Notes: a model not told the origin generated them from the letters alone. A DNA stretch of 64,000 nucleotides from JANXQG01 sp963709175 (GCA_963709175.1 CAVPVK010000015.1:1-64000), one strand, 5' to 3'; shown: positions 32,244 through 45,300, numbered from the stretch's first letter. Numbers and translations: made by a program.

Positions 32244-34007
32244 GGGTTGCCGGGTTGTCGAGTGGTACAGCGACGAAGCAATTACCGGCAACAGCACCAC
32301 CGACGACCGGCCCGGCTTGGCGGCGCTACTGGCAGGGGCAAGGGCCGGCCGGTTCACCGTGGTTCTTGCTTGGCACACGAACCGCATAAGCCGAGAAGAT
32401 CCGATGGACGCCATCGGCTTCTATAACAAGCTCCGCAAGGCCGGCGTCAACCTGCATACATGCTCCGAAGGAGCGATTGACCTAGACGACTTTACAAAGC
32501 AGTTGCTTCTATTCGTCAACCAAAAGGGCAGCAATGACTACCTTAGCGAGTTGGCGGCAAAGTCACTGCGCGGCCGAATCGCCACCGCCAAGGCCGGCGA
32601 CTGGACCGCGGGCGGTGCGCCCTATGGTATGGATCGCGGCGAATTCGACCCGAGCGGTAAGCTTGTCCGGCGACTTGGACGCGGCGACAAGCGAAGCAAG
32701 GGGAACCGCTTGCGCCTGTTGCCCTCTGAGGATTCGCAAAAGGTGGAGGCAGTCCAATACGCTTTTCATCGCGCCGATACGGCCCACGTATCCGACCGCC
32801 AACTAGCACGCGAATTGCAAGCCAGGGGTTACCCGTCCCCCGGCGTCAATGGCTGGACAGGAAGCAACGTCCAAAAACTCTTGACCAACTTTGCTTATGC
32901 CGGAATCAACCGATGGGCGCAACGGCAAGCGGTTCTTACTACCAAGCGCTGCGCGAGGAAGTTATTCCATCCGGCAAGCGCCAGGGTAAACCCAGGTGGC
33001 ACCGCAAGCCCGATGAAGATGTTATAGCGGTAGGCAGCGCGCATGAGGGTATTATTCCCCTGGACCTTTTCAAGCGCGTCTACCGGAAGTCGAGCCCGGA
33101 ACCGTCGAAACAACGGCGTAGGGCAAACAACCTTTATCCGCTTTCCGGCTTGCTGGTCTGCGCATTGTGGGCGGAAGATGGTAGCCCATACGTTCCAGAT
33201 CAAGAACGCCAAGGGAGAAACCCGCTACAAGTACCAAAGGTACGTTTGCGGTTTGTTCACGATTCACGGGCGAGACAGGCTGAGCAACACGACTTGCGGC
33301 TATCAATCCCTCAACGCGGGGCGCGCCTTGGAATGGCTGGTCTGGAAGATCAAGGAAACCTATCTAGGACCCGGACGCGAGGCACTGGAAAAAAAGATCA
33401 AGGCAAAGCTCCAAGGGCGCAACGAGCCAAAGGCCGGCGACGGGGAACGGTTGCAAAAGCGACTTGAAGACCTAGACCGCCAGGTCAACCGGCTGGTTAT
33501 GGCGATTCGCACAACGGACGCGGCCGAACTGCGCAAGAGTTGGCAACCGTCAGGGAGGAACGCGACACCCTTAGAGGCGCGATAGCCAGCGCCAAGAAGC
33601 CCACCCTTCGCAAAGCATCGGAAACCGAACCGGAACAAATAGCCGACCAACTCCGGAGGAAATCGCAACAGTTGACGAGCGCTGACCCGGCACTACTGCG
33701 CGAACTTCTCCGGCGATTCGTTGCCAAGGTCGAATGTCAATGGAGTTGCAAGCCCGGCAAGTGCAATCGCTACCAGTTGCGTGAAGTGCGGATAGAACTT
33801 CTTGCAAACGAGCGCGGCACAACTTCCCGCGAGTGGGTCAGCGATTGCCCGGCCGACATTGAAAGCGGACTTGTTACTTTCCACATCGGCACCGAGGCCC
33901 CGGAAGCCGACTGCGCCGACGTTCTTGCTGATTTGCTCGTTTCAATTTGGGAAGAGCGAAAAGGCACAAAGCGAAAACGGGAACACCAATTTTCCAGTTT
34001 CGCGTAA
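32131..34007 (+). CDS. large serine recombinase (three or more frameshifts)
   Basis: Resolvase-type catalytic domain: AAAYIRMSGRQQDKSPAEQR with the nucleophile Ser, GCRVVEWYSDEAITGNSTTD, VVLAWHTNRISREDPMDAIG (Arg pair) and LAAKSLRGRIATAKAGDWTA. The recombinase domain follows (DRQLARELQARGYPSPGVNG). A Zn-ribbon and coiled-coil C-terminal half lies in other frames (QKRLEDLDRQVNRLVMAIRT, LRRKSQQLTSADPALLRELL), with shifts near 32925, 33140-33170 and 33540. It integrates mobile DNA at attP/attB. No att core can be named from sequence alone. Confidence 0.8.
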
Positions 34008-34043
34008 GCATCCACACCGGCCCGCTACAGGACTAGCCCAATT

Positions 34044-34247
34044 ATGGACGATACGCCCGCTTGCGAGCATTGCCGGTTTTGGATGAAAAACGCCGAATGG
34101 GAAGGAACCGGAAATTGTCACCGGCATCCGCCAACCGCGCATGGTGTAATCGGCATCTTTCCGCTAATTGCAGCAAACGAAGTTTGCGGGGAATTCCGAG
34201 AAAGAGACCGAGACGAGAGGCCAGCAGCGCGAATCGGTTTTGGATGA
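34044..34247 (+). CDS. small zinc-finger protein, 67 aa
   Basis: PACEHCRFWMKNAEWEG, GNCHRHPPTA and EVCGEFRERD give the pattern C-x2-C-x-F-W ... G-x-C-x-R-x-P-P ... C-G-x-F, a small Zn-binding family found in phages and next to recombinases. Its stop lies at the exact left edge of the word array. Confidence 0.65.
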   Translation: MDDTPACEHCRFWMKNAEWEGTGNCHRHPPTAHGVIGIFPLIAANEVCGEFRERDRDERPAARIGFG

Positions 34248-37200
34248 TCGGCACGACGGGCATCAGCTTCCCGCCGTGGGGCACGACCGCGGCAAGGTCG
34301 ATGATCGACACGGCCGGCACGACTCGGCACCACGGGCACCACCGCGGCCGTTGCCACCCGTGGCCCTGGATGATCGGCACGACGTTCCCGGTTGTCGATC
34401 GACACGGCCGGCACGATGGGCACCAGCTTCCCGCCGTCGATCATCGGCAACAGGACCGGACCGCGCAGCCAGGTCGATAATCGGCACCACCTTCCCGCCG
34501 TAGGGCACGACCGCGGCAAGGTCGATGATCGGCACGGCCGGCACGACGGGCACCACGGGCACGACCGCGGCCGTTGCCACCCGCGGCCCTGGATGATCGG
34601 CACGACGTTCCCGGTTGTCGAGGCGCGGCACGACGTTCCCGGCGTCGATCGGCACGGGCACCACGGGCACGACGTTCCCGGCGTCGATCATCGGCAACAG
34701 GGCAGGACCGCGCAGCCAGGTCGATGATCGGCACCACCTTCCCGGTTGTCGATCGACACGGCCGGCACGACTCGGCACCACGGGCACCACCGCGGCCGTT
34801 GCAAGCCGTGGCCCTGGATGATCGGCACGACGTTCCCGGCTGTCGATCGGCACGACGGGCACCACGGGCACGACGTTCCCGGCGTCGATCATCGGCAACA
34901 GGGCAGGACCGCGCAGCCAGGTCGATGATCGGCACCACCTTCCCGGCTGTCGATCGGCACGACGGGCACCACGGGCACCACGGGCACCGTTGCGAGCCGT
35001 GGCCCTGGATGATCGGCACGACTTGGCACCACGGGCACGACGGCGGCCGTTGCGAGCCGTGGCCCTGGATGATCGGCACGACGTTCCCGGCTGTCGATCG
35101 GCACGACGGGCACCAGCTTCCCGCCGTCAATCATCGGCAACAGGGCAGGACCGCGCAGCTAGGTCGATGATCGGCACGACGTTCCCGGCTGTCGATCGGC
35201 ACGACCGGCACGACGGGCACCACCGCGGCCGTTGCCAGCGCCGGCACCACTCGGCACCAGCTTCCCGGCTGTCGATCGGCACGGGCACGACTCGGCACGA
35301 CGGGCACGACGTTCCCGGCTGTCGAGGCGCGGCACGACGTTCCCGGCTGTCGATCGGCAACAGGGCAGGACCGCGCAGCCAGGTCGATGATCGGCACCAG
35401 CTTCCCGGCGTCGATCGGCACGGGCACCACGGGCACGACGTTCCCGGCGTCGATCGGCACGGCCGGCACGACCGCGGCCGTTGCCAGCGCCGGCACCACT
35501 CGGCACCAGCTTCCCGGCTGTCGATCGGCACGGCCGGCACTGTTGCGAGCCGTGGCCCTGGATGATCGACACGGGCACCAGCTTCCCGGCGTCGATCATC
35601 GGCAACAGGGCAGGACCGCGCAGCCAGGTCGATGATCGGCACCACCTTCCCGGCTGTCGATCGGCACGGCCGGCACGACTCGGCACCACCGCGGCCGTTG
35701 CCAGCGCCGGCACCAGCTTCCCGGCTGTCGATCATCGGCAACAGGACCGCGCAGCCAGGTCGATGATCGGCACCACCTTCCCGGCTGTCGAGGCGCGGCA
35801 CGACGTTCCCGGCGTCGATCGGCACGGGCACCACGGGCACGACGTTCCCGGCGTCGATCATCGGCAACAGGGCAGGACCGCGCAGCCAGGTCGATGATCG
35901 GCACCAGCTTCCCGGTTGTCGATCGACACGGCCGGCACGAATCGGCACCACGGGCACCACCGCGGCCGTTGCAAGCCGTGGCCCTGGATGATCGGCACCA
36001 CCTTCCCGGCTGTCGATCGGCACGACTCGGCACCACGGGCACCACCGCGGCCGTTGCCACTTGTGGCCCTGGATGATCGGCAGGACCGCGCAGCCAGGTC
36101 GATGATCGGCAACAGCTTCCCGGCTGTCGAGGCGCGGCACGGCCGGCACGACGGCGGCCGTTGCCACCCGTGGCCCTGGATGATCGGCACGACGTTCCCG
36201 GTTGTCGAGGCGCGGCACGACGTTCCCGGCGTCGATCGGCACGGGCACCACGGGCACGACGTTCCCGGCGTCGATCATCGGCAACAGGGCAGGACCGCGC
36301 AGCCAGGTCGATGATCGGCACCAGCTTCCCGCCGTCGATCGGCACGACGGGCACCACGGGCACCACCGCAGCCGTTGCGAGCCGTGGCCCTGGATGATCG
36401 GCACGGGCACGACGTTCCCGGCGTCGATCGGAAACCGGCCCGGACCGCGCAGCCAGGTCGATGATCGGCACCACGTTCCCGGCGTAGATCGGCACCACGG
36501 GCACCACGGGCACGACGTTCCCGGCTGTCGAGGCGCGGCACGACGTTCCCGCCGTCGATCGGCACGGCCGGCACGACCGCGGCCGTTGCCAGCGCCGGCA
36601 CCACTCGGCACCAGCTTCCCGGCTGTCGATCGGCACGGCCGGCACTGTTGCGAGCCGTGGCCCTGGATGATCGACACGGGCACCAGCTTCCCGGCGTCGA
36701 TCATCGGCAACAGGGCAGGACCGCGCAGCCAGGTCGATGATCGGCACCACCTTCCCGGCTGTCGATCGGCACGGCCGGCACGACTCGGCACCACGGGCAC
36801 CACCGCGGCCGTTGCAAGCCGTGGCCCTGGATGATCGGCACGACGTTCCCGGTTGTCGAGGCGCGGCACGACGTTCCCGGCGTCGATCATCGGCAACAGG
36901 GCAGGACCGCGCAGCCCGGTCGATGATCGGCACCACCTTCCCGGTTGTCGATCGACACGGCCGGCACGACTCGGCACCACGGGCACCACCGCGGCCGTTG
37001 CAAGCCGTGGCCCTGGATGATCGGCACGACGTTCCCGGCTGTCGATCGGCACGGCCGGCACGACGGGCACCAGCTTCCCGCCGTAGGGCAGGACCGCGGC
37101 AAGGTCGATGATCGACACGGCCGGCACGACTCGGCACCACGGGCACGACGGCGGCCGTTGCGAGCCGTGGCCCTGGATGATCGGCACCAGCTTCCCGGCT

Positions 37201-38460
37201 GTCGAGGCGCGGCACCACCTTCCCGGCGTCGATGATCGGCACCACCTTCCCGGCGTCGATGATCGGCACCACCTTCCCGGCGTCGATCGGCACGGGCACC
37301 ACGGGCACCAGCTTCCCGGCTGTCGAGGCGCGGCACGACGTTCCCGGCGTGGCCCTGGATGATCGGCAACAGCTTCCCGCCGTCGATCATCGGCAACAGG
37401 ACCGCGGCCGTTGCCACCCGTGGCCCTGGATGATCGGCACGACGTTCCCGCCGTCGATCGGCACGGGCACCACGGGCACCAGCTTCCCGGCTATCGAGGC
37501 GCGGCACCACCTTCCCGGCGTCGATCATCGGCAACAGGACCGCGGCCGTTGCCACCCGTGGCCCTGGATGATCGGCAACAGCTTCCCGGCGTCGATCGGC
37601 ACGGCCGGCACGACTCGGCACCACCGCGGCCGTTGCGAGCCGTGGCCCTGGATGATCGGCACGACGTTCCCGGCTGTCGATCGGCACGGCCGGCACGACG
37701 GGCACCAGCTTCCCGCCGTCAATCATCGGCAACAGGGCAGGACCGCGCAGGCTAGGTCGATGATCGGCACCACCTTCCCGGTTGTCAATCGACACGACCG
37801 GCACGACGGGCACCACCGCGGCCGTTGCCAGCGCCGGCACGACTCGGCACCAGCTTCCCGGCTGTCGATCGGCACGGGCACGACTCGGCACGACGGGCAC
37901 GACGTTCCCGGCTGTCGAGGCGCGGCACGACGTTCCCGCCGTCGATCATCGGCAACAGGCCCGGACCGCGCAGCCAGGTCGATGATCGGCACCAGCTTCC
38001 CGGCGTCGATCGGCACGGGCACCACGGGCACGACGTTCCCGGCGTCGATCGGCACGGGCACCAGCTTCCCGGCTGTCGATCATCGGCAACAGGGCAGGAC
38101 CGCGCAGCCCGGTCGATGATCGGCACCACCTTCCCGGCTGTCGAGGCGCGGCACGACGTTCCCGCCGTCGATCGGCACGGGCACCACGGGCACCAGCTTC
38201 CCGCCGTAGGGCACGACCGCGGCCGTTGCGAGCCGTGGCCCTGAATGATCGGCAACAGCTTCCCGGCTGTCGATGATTGGCAAAATGAGTTTATGTGTCA
38301 TACACTCATTTCCCTTTGCATCGGCACCACCTTCCCGGCTGTCGAGCGGCAACAGGGCACCACGGGCACCAGCTTCCCGCCGTCGATCATCGGCAACAGG
38401 ACCGCGGCCGTTGCCAGCGCCGGCACGACGTTCCCAGGTCGATGATCGGCATGACTTGGC
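34244..38460 (+). repeat. GGCAC word array, block 1
   Basis: Built from recurring words: TTCCCGGCTGTCGATC, TTCCCGGCGTCGATC, TTCCCGCCGTCGATC, TTCCCGCCGTAGGGC, TTCCCGGTTGTCGATC, GACCGCGGCCGTTGC, CCGTGGCCCTGGATGATC, GGACCGCGCAGCCAGG and the 9-mers GGGCACCAC and GGGCACGAC. Nearly every word is joined by GGCAC or GGCAA. In a hand count of 34501-34980 there are 22 GGCAC and no GTGCC on this strand, and 11 GATC sites. Word order varies without one period. Confidence 0.9.
38283..38311. promoter_or_regulatory. AT-rich inverted repeat island
   Basis: AAATGAGT (38283-38290) and ACTCATTT (38304-38311) flank a smaller GTGT-CAT-ACAC fold. It interrupts the array and is the only AT-rich stretch for kilobases; operator or promoter candidate. 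Confidence 0.4.
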
Positions 38461-38602
38461 ACGACGGAAGAGAGCGCCCAGCCCTATAAAAGAACCCTGC
38501 CCAGCCCTGCAAAACAGCCCTCTAAACAGCGCACAAACGCCTATCAGCACGACAATTTAGGGGCGTAACAAGCCTCCGTTAGCTGGAAAATAACAAACCA
38601 CC

Positions 38603-38627
38603 CCTTTGGAATGGCAAAGGCTTTTTT
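38603..38627 (+). terminator. intrinsic terminator
   Basis: CCTTTG (38603-38608) and CAAAGG (38615-38620) around GAATGG, followed by CTTTTTTCC. It would stop + transcripts coming out of array block 1. Confidence 0.55.
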
Positions 38628-38642
38628 CCTTGCATGGGCTTC

Positions 38643-39030
38643 GCTCGTATACCGGCCCGGCATACGCGCCAGACCGCTACTAATAGGGCTCTGGCCCGTA
38701 TACCGGCCCGGCCCACAGGCCACCCCCCCCGGTATCGCGGGTCCTTCCAGAAGGCGCGCTAGGGGCCCTGTTCCCGGCGGGGTCGCGCGGGCTAGATATA
38801 GTCCGTCCGTGTAACAGCCCCACCAAGCCCCTACGCTTGCGCCTGCGGCACGACCGGGGGCAAAGTCGATGTCTAGGCCGTCCGAGCCTAGCGTCAAACA
38901 GCGTGCGAATTGGAGAAGATTTTGAAAATCAGCCCTGCGCCCCATACCGCGGCTGGCCCGTATACCGGCCCGGCACACACGCCAGACCGCTACTAATAGG
39001 GCTCTGGCGCGTACACCGGCCCAGCCTACG
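38643..39030. repeat. two direct repeats of about 70 bp
   Basis: The string CGCCAGACCGCTACTAATAG with flanking CGTATACCGGCCCGGC appears at 38643-38716 and 38947-39030 with a few changes. The inner CGTATACCGGCCCGGC word occurs at least three times. They flank the conserved block at 38722-38809. Confidence 0.65.
38722..38809 (+). promoter_or_regulatory. second copy of the pre-terminase block
   Basis: Poly-C, GGGTCCTT, CCTGTTCCCG, CGGGG and ATATAGTCCGTCCG in the same order and nearly the same spacing as at 23646-23729. No terminase follows here, so the copy is either a remnant of a sister phage or a functional site kept within the array. Confidence 0.45.
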
Positions 39031-39070
39031 CCGGAAGCTTGTAAAGGTTTTTTTGTAAATCTACGGATTA

Positions 39071-39120
39071 GCAGGGGAGGGGCGGTTGAACCCCGGCGAC
39101 TTATAACGCCTTGTTTATGA
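39071..39120. promoter_or_regulatory. shared block B, copy 1
   Basis: GCAGGGGAGGGGCG, then GGCGACTTATAA and, after 5 bases, TTG-x-TTATGA. It is matched at 49933-49980 (GGCGACTTATAAGACATTGC). The AT-rich core among GC-rich DNA suggests a promoter or origin. Confidence 0.45.
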
Positions 39121-39179
39121 CGAATTGCAACCTAGATTTTAGACGAGTCTCCCCAACCAAAACGCAAGGACTTGAAACC

Positions 39180-39296
39180 ATGAAACGAAATGAACCATCC
39201 CAATCGCCCGACGCCATCAGAAAACGTGAAGCGCGCGAACCTGAGCGAACGCGAACGCAAACGCACACGCAAACGAGACGCCAGCAGGAAACGTGA
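39180..39296 (+). CDS. short very basic peptide, 38 aa
   Basis: MKRNEPSQSPDAIRKREARE followed by Thr/Arg repeats. GCAAGGAC lies upstream of the ATG. Its 3' part falls in a repeat with starts at 39225, 39292 and 39362, each encoding (in one or another frame) a DASRKREA-like basic segment. It may be the start of a longer DNA-binding protein destroyed by the repeat and array. Confidence 0.35.
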   Translation: MKRNEPSQSPDAIRKREAREPERTRTQTHTQTRRQQET

Positions 39297-39370
39297 GGCG
39301 CGGCGCAAACCTGAGCGAACACGAACGCGAACGCGAACGCGAACGAGACGCCAGCAGGAAACGTGAGGCG
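39225..39370. repeat. tandem repeat, 67-70 bp units
   Basis: Units starting CGTGAAGCGC or CGTGAGGCGC at 39225, 39292 and (partial) 39362, each with GAACGCGAAC-type arrays and ACGAGACGCCAGCAGGAAA. The third unit runs directly into the GGCAC array, marking its left edge. Confidence 0.7.
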
Positions 39371-42300
39371 CAGCGCCGCAGCCAGGTCGATGATCGGCGC
39401 GGCCGGCACGACGGGCACCACAGGCACGACGGCGGCCGTTGCGAGCGCCGGCACCAGCTTCCCGCCGTCGATCGGCAACAGGCCCGGACCGCGCAGCCAG
39501 GTCGATGATCGACCGCGGCCGTTGCGAGCGCCGGCACGGGCACGACGTTCCCGGCTGTCGATGATCGGCACGACGGGCACGACCGCGGCCGTTGCGAGCG
39601 CCGGCACGGGCACGACGTTCCCGGCTGTCGATGATCGGCAACAGGGCAGGACCGCGCAGCCAGGTCGATGATCGGCACCAGCTTCCCGCCGTCGATCGAC
39701 ACGGCCGGCACGACGGCGGCCGTTGCCACCCGTGGCCCTGGATGATCGGCACCACGGGCACCAGCTTCCCGGTTGTCGAGGCGCGGCACGACGTTCCCGG
39801 CTGTCGATCGGCACGACGGGCACCACGGGCACCGTTGCCACCCGTGGCCCTGGATGATCGGCAACAGCTTCCCGCCGTCGATCGGCACGGCCGGCACGAC
39901 TCGGCACCACGGGCACGACGGCGGCCGTTGCGAGCGCCGGCACCAGCTTCCCGCCGTCGATCATCGGCAACAGGACCGGACCGCGCAGCCAGGTCGATGA
40001 TCGGCAACAGGGCAGGACCGCGGCAAGCTCGATGATCGACACGGCCGGCACGACGGCGGCCGTTGCGAGCGCCGGCACCAGCTTCCCGGCGTCGATCATC
40101 GGCAACAGGACCGCGGCCGTTGCCACCCGTGGCCCTGGATGATCGGCACCAGCTTCCCGGCTGTCGAGGCGCGGCACCACCTTCCCGCCGTCGATCGGCA
40201 CGGCCGGCACCACGGGCACGACCGCGGCCGTTGCCAGCGCCGGCACGACGGGCACGACGTTCCCGGCGTCGATCGGCAACAGGGCAGGACCGCGCAGCCA
40301 GGTCGATGATCGGCACCAGCTTCCCGCCGTCGATCGGCACCACGGGCACGACCGCGGCCGTTGCCACCCGTGGCCCTGGATGATCGGCACCAGCTTCCCG
40401 GCTGTCGAGGCGCGGCAACAGGGCAGGACCGCGGCAAGGTCGATGATCGACACGGCCGGCACGGGCACCGCGCAGCCAGGTCGATGATCGGCACGACGTT
40501 CCCGGCTGTCGATCGGCACGACGGGCACCACGGGCACCGTTGCCACCCGCGGCCGTTGCGAGCCGTGGCCCTGGATGATCGGCACCAGCTTCCCGCCGTC
40601 GATCGGCACGGCCGGCACGACTCGGCACCACGGGCACCAGCTTCCCGGCGTCGATCATCGGCAACAGGACCGCGGCCGTTGCCACCCGTGGCCCTGGATG
40701 ATCGGCACCAGCTTCCCGGCGTCGATCGGCACGACGGGCACGACCGCGGCCGTTGCGAGCCGTGGCCCTGGATGATCGGCACGACGTTCCCGCCGTCGAT
40801 CATCGGCAACAGGGCAGGACCGCGCGGCAAGGTCGATGATCGGCAACAGCTTCCCGCCGTCGATCGACACGGCCGGCACGACGGCGGCCGTTGCCACCCG
40901 TGGCCCTGGATGATCGGCACCACGGGCACCAGCTTCCCGGTTGTCGAGGCGCGGCACGACGTTCCCGGCTGTCGATCGGCACGACGGGCACCACGGGCAC
41001 CGTTGCCACCCGTGGCCCTGGATGATCGGCACCAGCTTCCCGGCTGTCGAGGCGCGGCAACAGGGCAGGACCGCGGCAAGGTCGATGATCGACACGGCCG
41101 GCACGGGCACCGCCGCAGCCAGGTCGATGATCGGCACGACGTTCCCGGCGTCGATCATCGGCAACAGGGCAGGACCGCGCGGCAAGGTCGATGATCGGCA
41201 CCAGCTTCCCGCCGTCGATCGACACGGCCGGCACGACTCGGCACCACGGGCACGACGTTCCCGGCTGTCGATCGGCACGACGGGCACCACGGGCACCGTT
41301 GCCACCCGTGGCCCTGGATGATCGGCACCACGGGCACCAGCTTCCCGGTTGTCGAGCGCGGCACGACGTTCCCGGCTGTCGATCGGCACGACGGGCACCA
41401 CGGGCACCGTTGCCACCCGTGGCCCTGGATGATCGGCACCAGCTTCCCGCCGTCGATCGGCACGGCCGGCACGACTCGGCACCACGGGCACGACGGCGGC
41501 CGTTGCGAGCGCCGGCACCAGCTTCCCGGCGTCGATCATCGGCAACAGGACCGCGGCCGTTGCCACCCGTGGCCCTGGATGATCGGCACCAGCTTCCCGG
41601 CTGTCGAGGCGCGGCAACAGGGCAGGACCGCGGCAAGGTCGATGATCGACACGGCCGGCACGGGCACCGCGCAGCCAGGTCGATGATCGGCACGACGTTC
41701 CCGGCGTCGATCATCGGCAACAGGGCAGGACCGCGCGGCAAGGTCGATGATCGGCAACAGCTTCCCGCCGTCGATCGACACGGCCGGCACGACTCGGCAC
41801 CACGGGCACCAGCTTCCCGGTTGTCGAGTGCGGCACGACGTTCCCGGCTGTCGATCGGCACGACGGGCACCACGGGCACCGTTGCCACCCGTGGCCCTGG
41901 ATGATCGGCACCAGCTTCCCGCCGTCGATCGGCACGGCCGGCACGACTCGGCACCACGGGCACGACGGCGGCCGTTGCGATGCCGGCACCAGCTTCCCGC
42001 CGTCGATCATCGGCAACAGGACCGCGGCCGTTGCCACCCGTGGCCCTGGATGATCGGCACCAGCTTCCCGGCTGTCGAGCGCGGCAACAGGGCAGGACCG
42101 CGGCAAGGTCGATGATCGACACGGCCGGCACGGGCACCGCGCAGCCAGGTCGATGATCGGCACGACGTTCCCGGCGTCGATCATCGGCAACAGGGCAGGA
42201 CCGCGCGGCAAGGTCGATGATCGGCAACAGCTTCCCGCCGTCGATCGACACGGCCGGCACGACTCGGCACCACGGGCACCAGCTTCCCGGTTGTCGAGGC

Positions 42301-45300
42301 GCGGCACGACGTTCCCGGCTGTCGATCGGCACGACGGGCACCACGGGCACCGTTGCCACCCGTGGCCCTGGATGATCGGCACCAGCTTCCCGCCGTCGAT
42401 CGGCACGGCCGGCACGACTCGGCACCACGGGCACGACGGCGGCCGTTGCGAGTGCCGGCACCAGCTTCCCGCCGTCGATCATCGGCAACAGGACCGGACC
42501 GCGCAGCCAGGTCGATGATCGGCAACAGGGCAGGACCGCGGCAAGCTCGATGATCGACACGGCCGGCACGACGGCGGCCGTTGCGATGCCGGCACCAGCT
42601 TCCCGGCGTCGATCATCGGCAACAGGACCGCGGCCGTTGCCACCCGTGGCCCTGGATGATCGGCACCAGCTTCCCGGCTGTCGAGGCGCGGCAACAGGGC
42701 AGGACCGCGGCAAGGTCGATGATCGACACGGCCGGCACGGGCACCGCGCAGCCAGGTCGATGATCGGCACGACGTTCCCGGCTGTCGATCGGCACGACGG
42801 GCACCACGGGCACCGTTGCCACCCGTGGCCCTGGATGATCGGCACCAGCTTCCCGCCGTCGATCATCGGCAACAGGACCGGACCGCGCAGCCAGGTCGAT
42901 GATCGGCAACAGGGCAGGACCGCGGCAAGCTCGATGATCGACACGGCCGGCACGACGGCGGCCGTTGCGAGCGCCGGCACCAGCTTCCCGGCGTCGATCA
43001 TCGGCAACAGGACCGCGGCCGTTGCGAGCCGTGGCCCTGGATGATCGGCACGACGTTCCCGGCGTCGATCATCGGCAACAGGGCAGGACCGCGCGGCAAG
43101 GTCGATGATCGGCACCACCTTCCCGCCGTCGATCGGCACGGCCGGCACGACTCGGCACCACGGGCACCAGCTTCCCGGCGTCGATCATCGGCAACAGGAC
43201 CGCGGCCGTTGCCACCCGTGGCCCTGGATGATCGGCACCAGCTTCCCGGCGTCGATCGGCACGACGGGCACGACCGCGGCCGTTGCGAGCCGTGGCCCTG
43301 GATGATCGGCACGACGTTCCCGCCGTCGATCATCGGCAACAGGGCAGGACCGCGCGGCAAGGTCGATGATCGGCAACAGCTTCCCGCCGTCGATCGACAC
43401 GGCCGGCACGACGGCGGCCGTTGCCACCCGTGGCCCTGGATGATCGGCACCACGGGCACCAGCTTCCCGGTTGTCGAGGCGCGGCACGACGTTCCCGGCT
43501 GTCGATCGGCACGACGGGCACCACGGGCACCGTTGCCACCCGTGGCCCTGGATGATCGGCACCAGCTTCCCGGCTGTCGAGGCGCGGCAACAGGGCAGGA
43601 CCGCGGCAAGGTCGATGATCGACACGGCCGGCACGGGCACCGCGCAGCCAGGTCGATGATCGGCACGACGTTCCCGGCGTCGATCATCGGCAACAGGGCA
43701 GGACCGCGCGGCAAGGTCGATGATCGGCACCAGCTTCCCGCCGTCGATCGACACGGCCGGCACGACTCGGCACCACGGGCACGACGTTCCCGGCTGTCGA
43801 TCGGCACGACGGGCACCACGGGCACCGTTGCCACCCGTGGCCCTGGATGATCGGCACCACGGGCACCAGCTTCCCGGTTGTCGAGGCGCGGCACGACGTT
43901 CCCGGCTGTCGATCGGCACGACGGGCACCACGGGCACCGTTGCCACCCGTGGCCCTGGATGATCGGCACCAGCTTCCCGCCGTCGATCGGCACGGCCGGC
44001 ACGACTCGGCACCACGGGCACGACGGCGGCCGTTGCGAGCGCCGGCACCAGCTTCCCGGCGTCGATCATCGGCAACAGGACCGCGGCCGTTGCCACCCGT
44101 GGCCCTGGATGATCGGCACCAGCTTCCCGGCTGTCGAGGCGCGGCAACAGGGCAGGACCGCGGCAAGGTCGATGATCGACACGGCCGGCACGGGCACCGC
44201 GCAGCCAGGTCGATGATCGGCACGACGTTCCCGGCGTCGATCATCGGCAACAGGGCAGGACCGCGCGGCAAGGTCGATGATCGGCAACAGCTTCCCGCCG
44301 TCGATCGACACGGCCGGCACGATCGGCACCACGGGCACCAGCTTCCCGGTTGTCGAGGCCGACGGCACGACGTTCCCGGCTGTCGATCGGCACGACGGGC
44401 ACCACGGGCACCGTTGCCACCCGTGGCCCTGGATGATCGGCACCAGCTTCCCGCCGTCGATCGGCACGGCCGGCACGACTCGGCACCACGGGCACGACGG
44501 CGGCCGTTGCGAGCGCCGGCACCAGCTTCCCGGCGTCGATCATCGGCAACAGGACCGCGGCCGTTGCCACCCGTGGCCCTGGATGATCGGCACCAGCTTC
44601 CCGGCTGTCGAGGCGCGGCAACAGGGCAGGACCGCGGCAAGGTCGATGATCGACACGGCCGGCACGGGCACCGCGCAGCCAGGTCGATGATCGGCACGAC
44701 GTTCCCGGCGTCGATCATCGGCAACAGGGCAGGACCGCGCGGCAAGGTCGATGATCGGCAACAGCTTCCCGCCGTCGATCGACACGGCCGGCACGACTCG
44801 GCACCACGGGCACCAGCTTCCCGGTTGTCGAGCGCGGCACGACGTTCCCGGCTGTCGATCGGCACGACGGGCACCACGGGCACCGTTGCCACCCGTGGCC
44901 CTGGATGATCGGCACCAGCTTCCCGCCGTCGATCGGCACGGCCGGCACGACTCGGCACCACGGGCACGACGGCGGCCGTTGCGGACGCCGGCACCAGCTT
45001 CCCGCCGTCGATCATCGGCAACAGGACCGGCACCGCGCAGCCAGGTCGATGATCGGCAACAGGGCAGGACCGCGGCAAGCTCGATGATCGACACGGCCGG
45101 CACGACGGCGGCCGTTGCGAGCCGGCACCAGCTTCCCGGCGTCGATCATCGGCAACAGGACCGCGGCCGTTGCCACCCGTGGCCCTGGATGATCGGCACC
45201 AGCTTCCCGGCTGTCGAGGCGCGGCACCACCTTCCCGCCGTCGATCGGCACGGCCGGCACCACGGGCACGACCGCGGCCGTTGCCAGCGCCGGCACGACG

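Larger units (their letters stand above)
38460..39370. other. non-array island 1
   Basis: About 900 bp of ordinary sequence inside the array, holding a terminator, direct repeats, the second copy of the pre-terminase block, a second shared block and a short basic peptide gene. Codons and composition differ from the array, and the edges are abrupt (AGGTCGATGATCGGC words on both sides). Confidence 0.6.
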
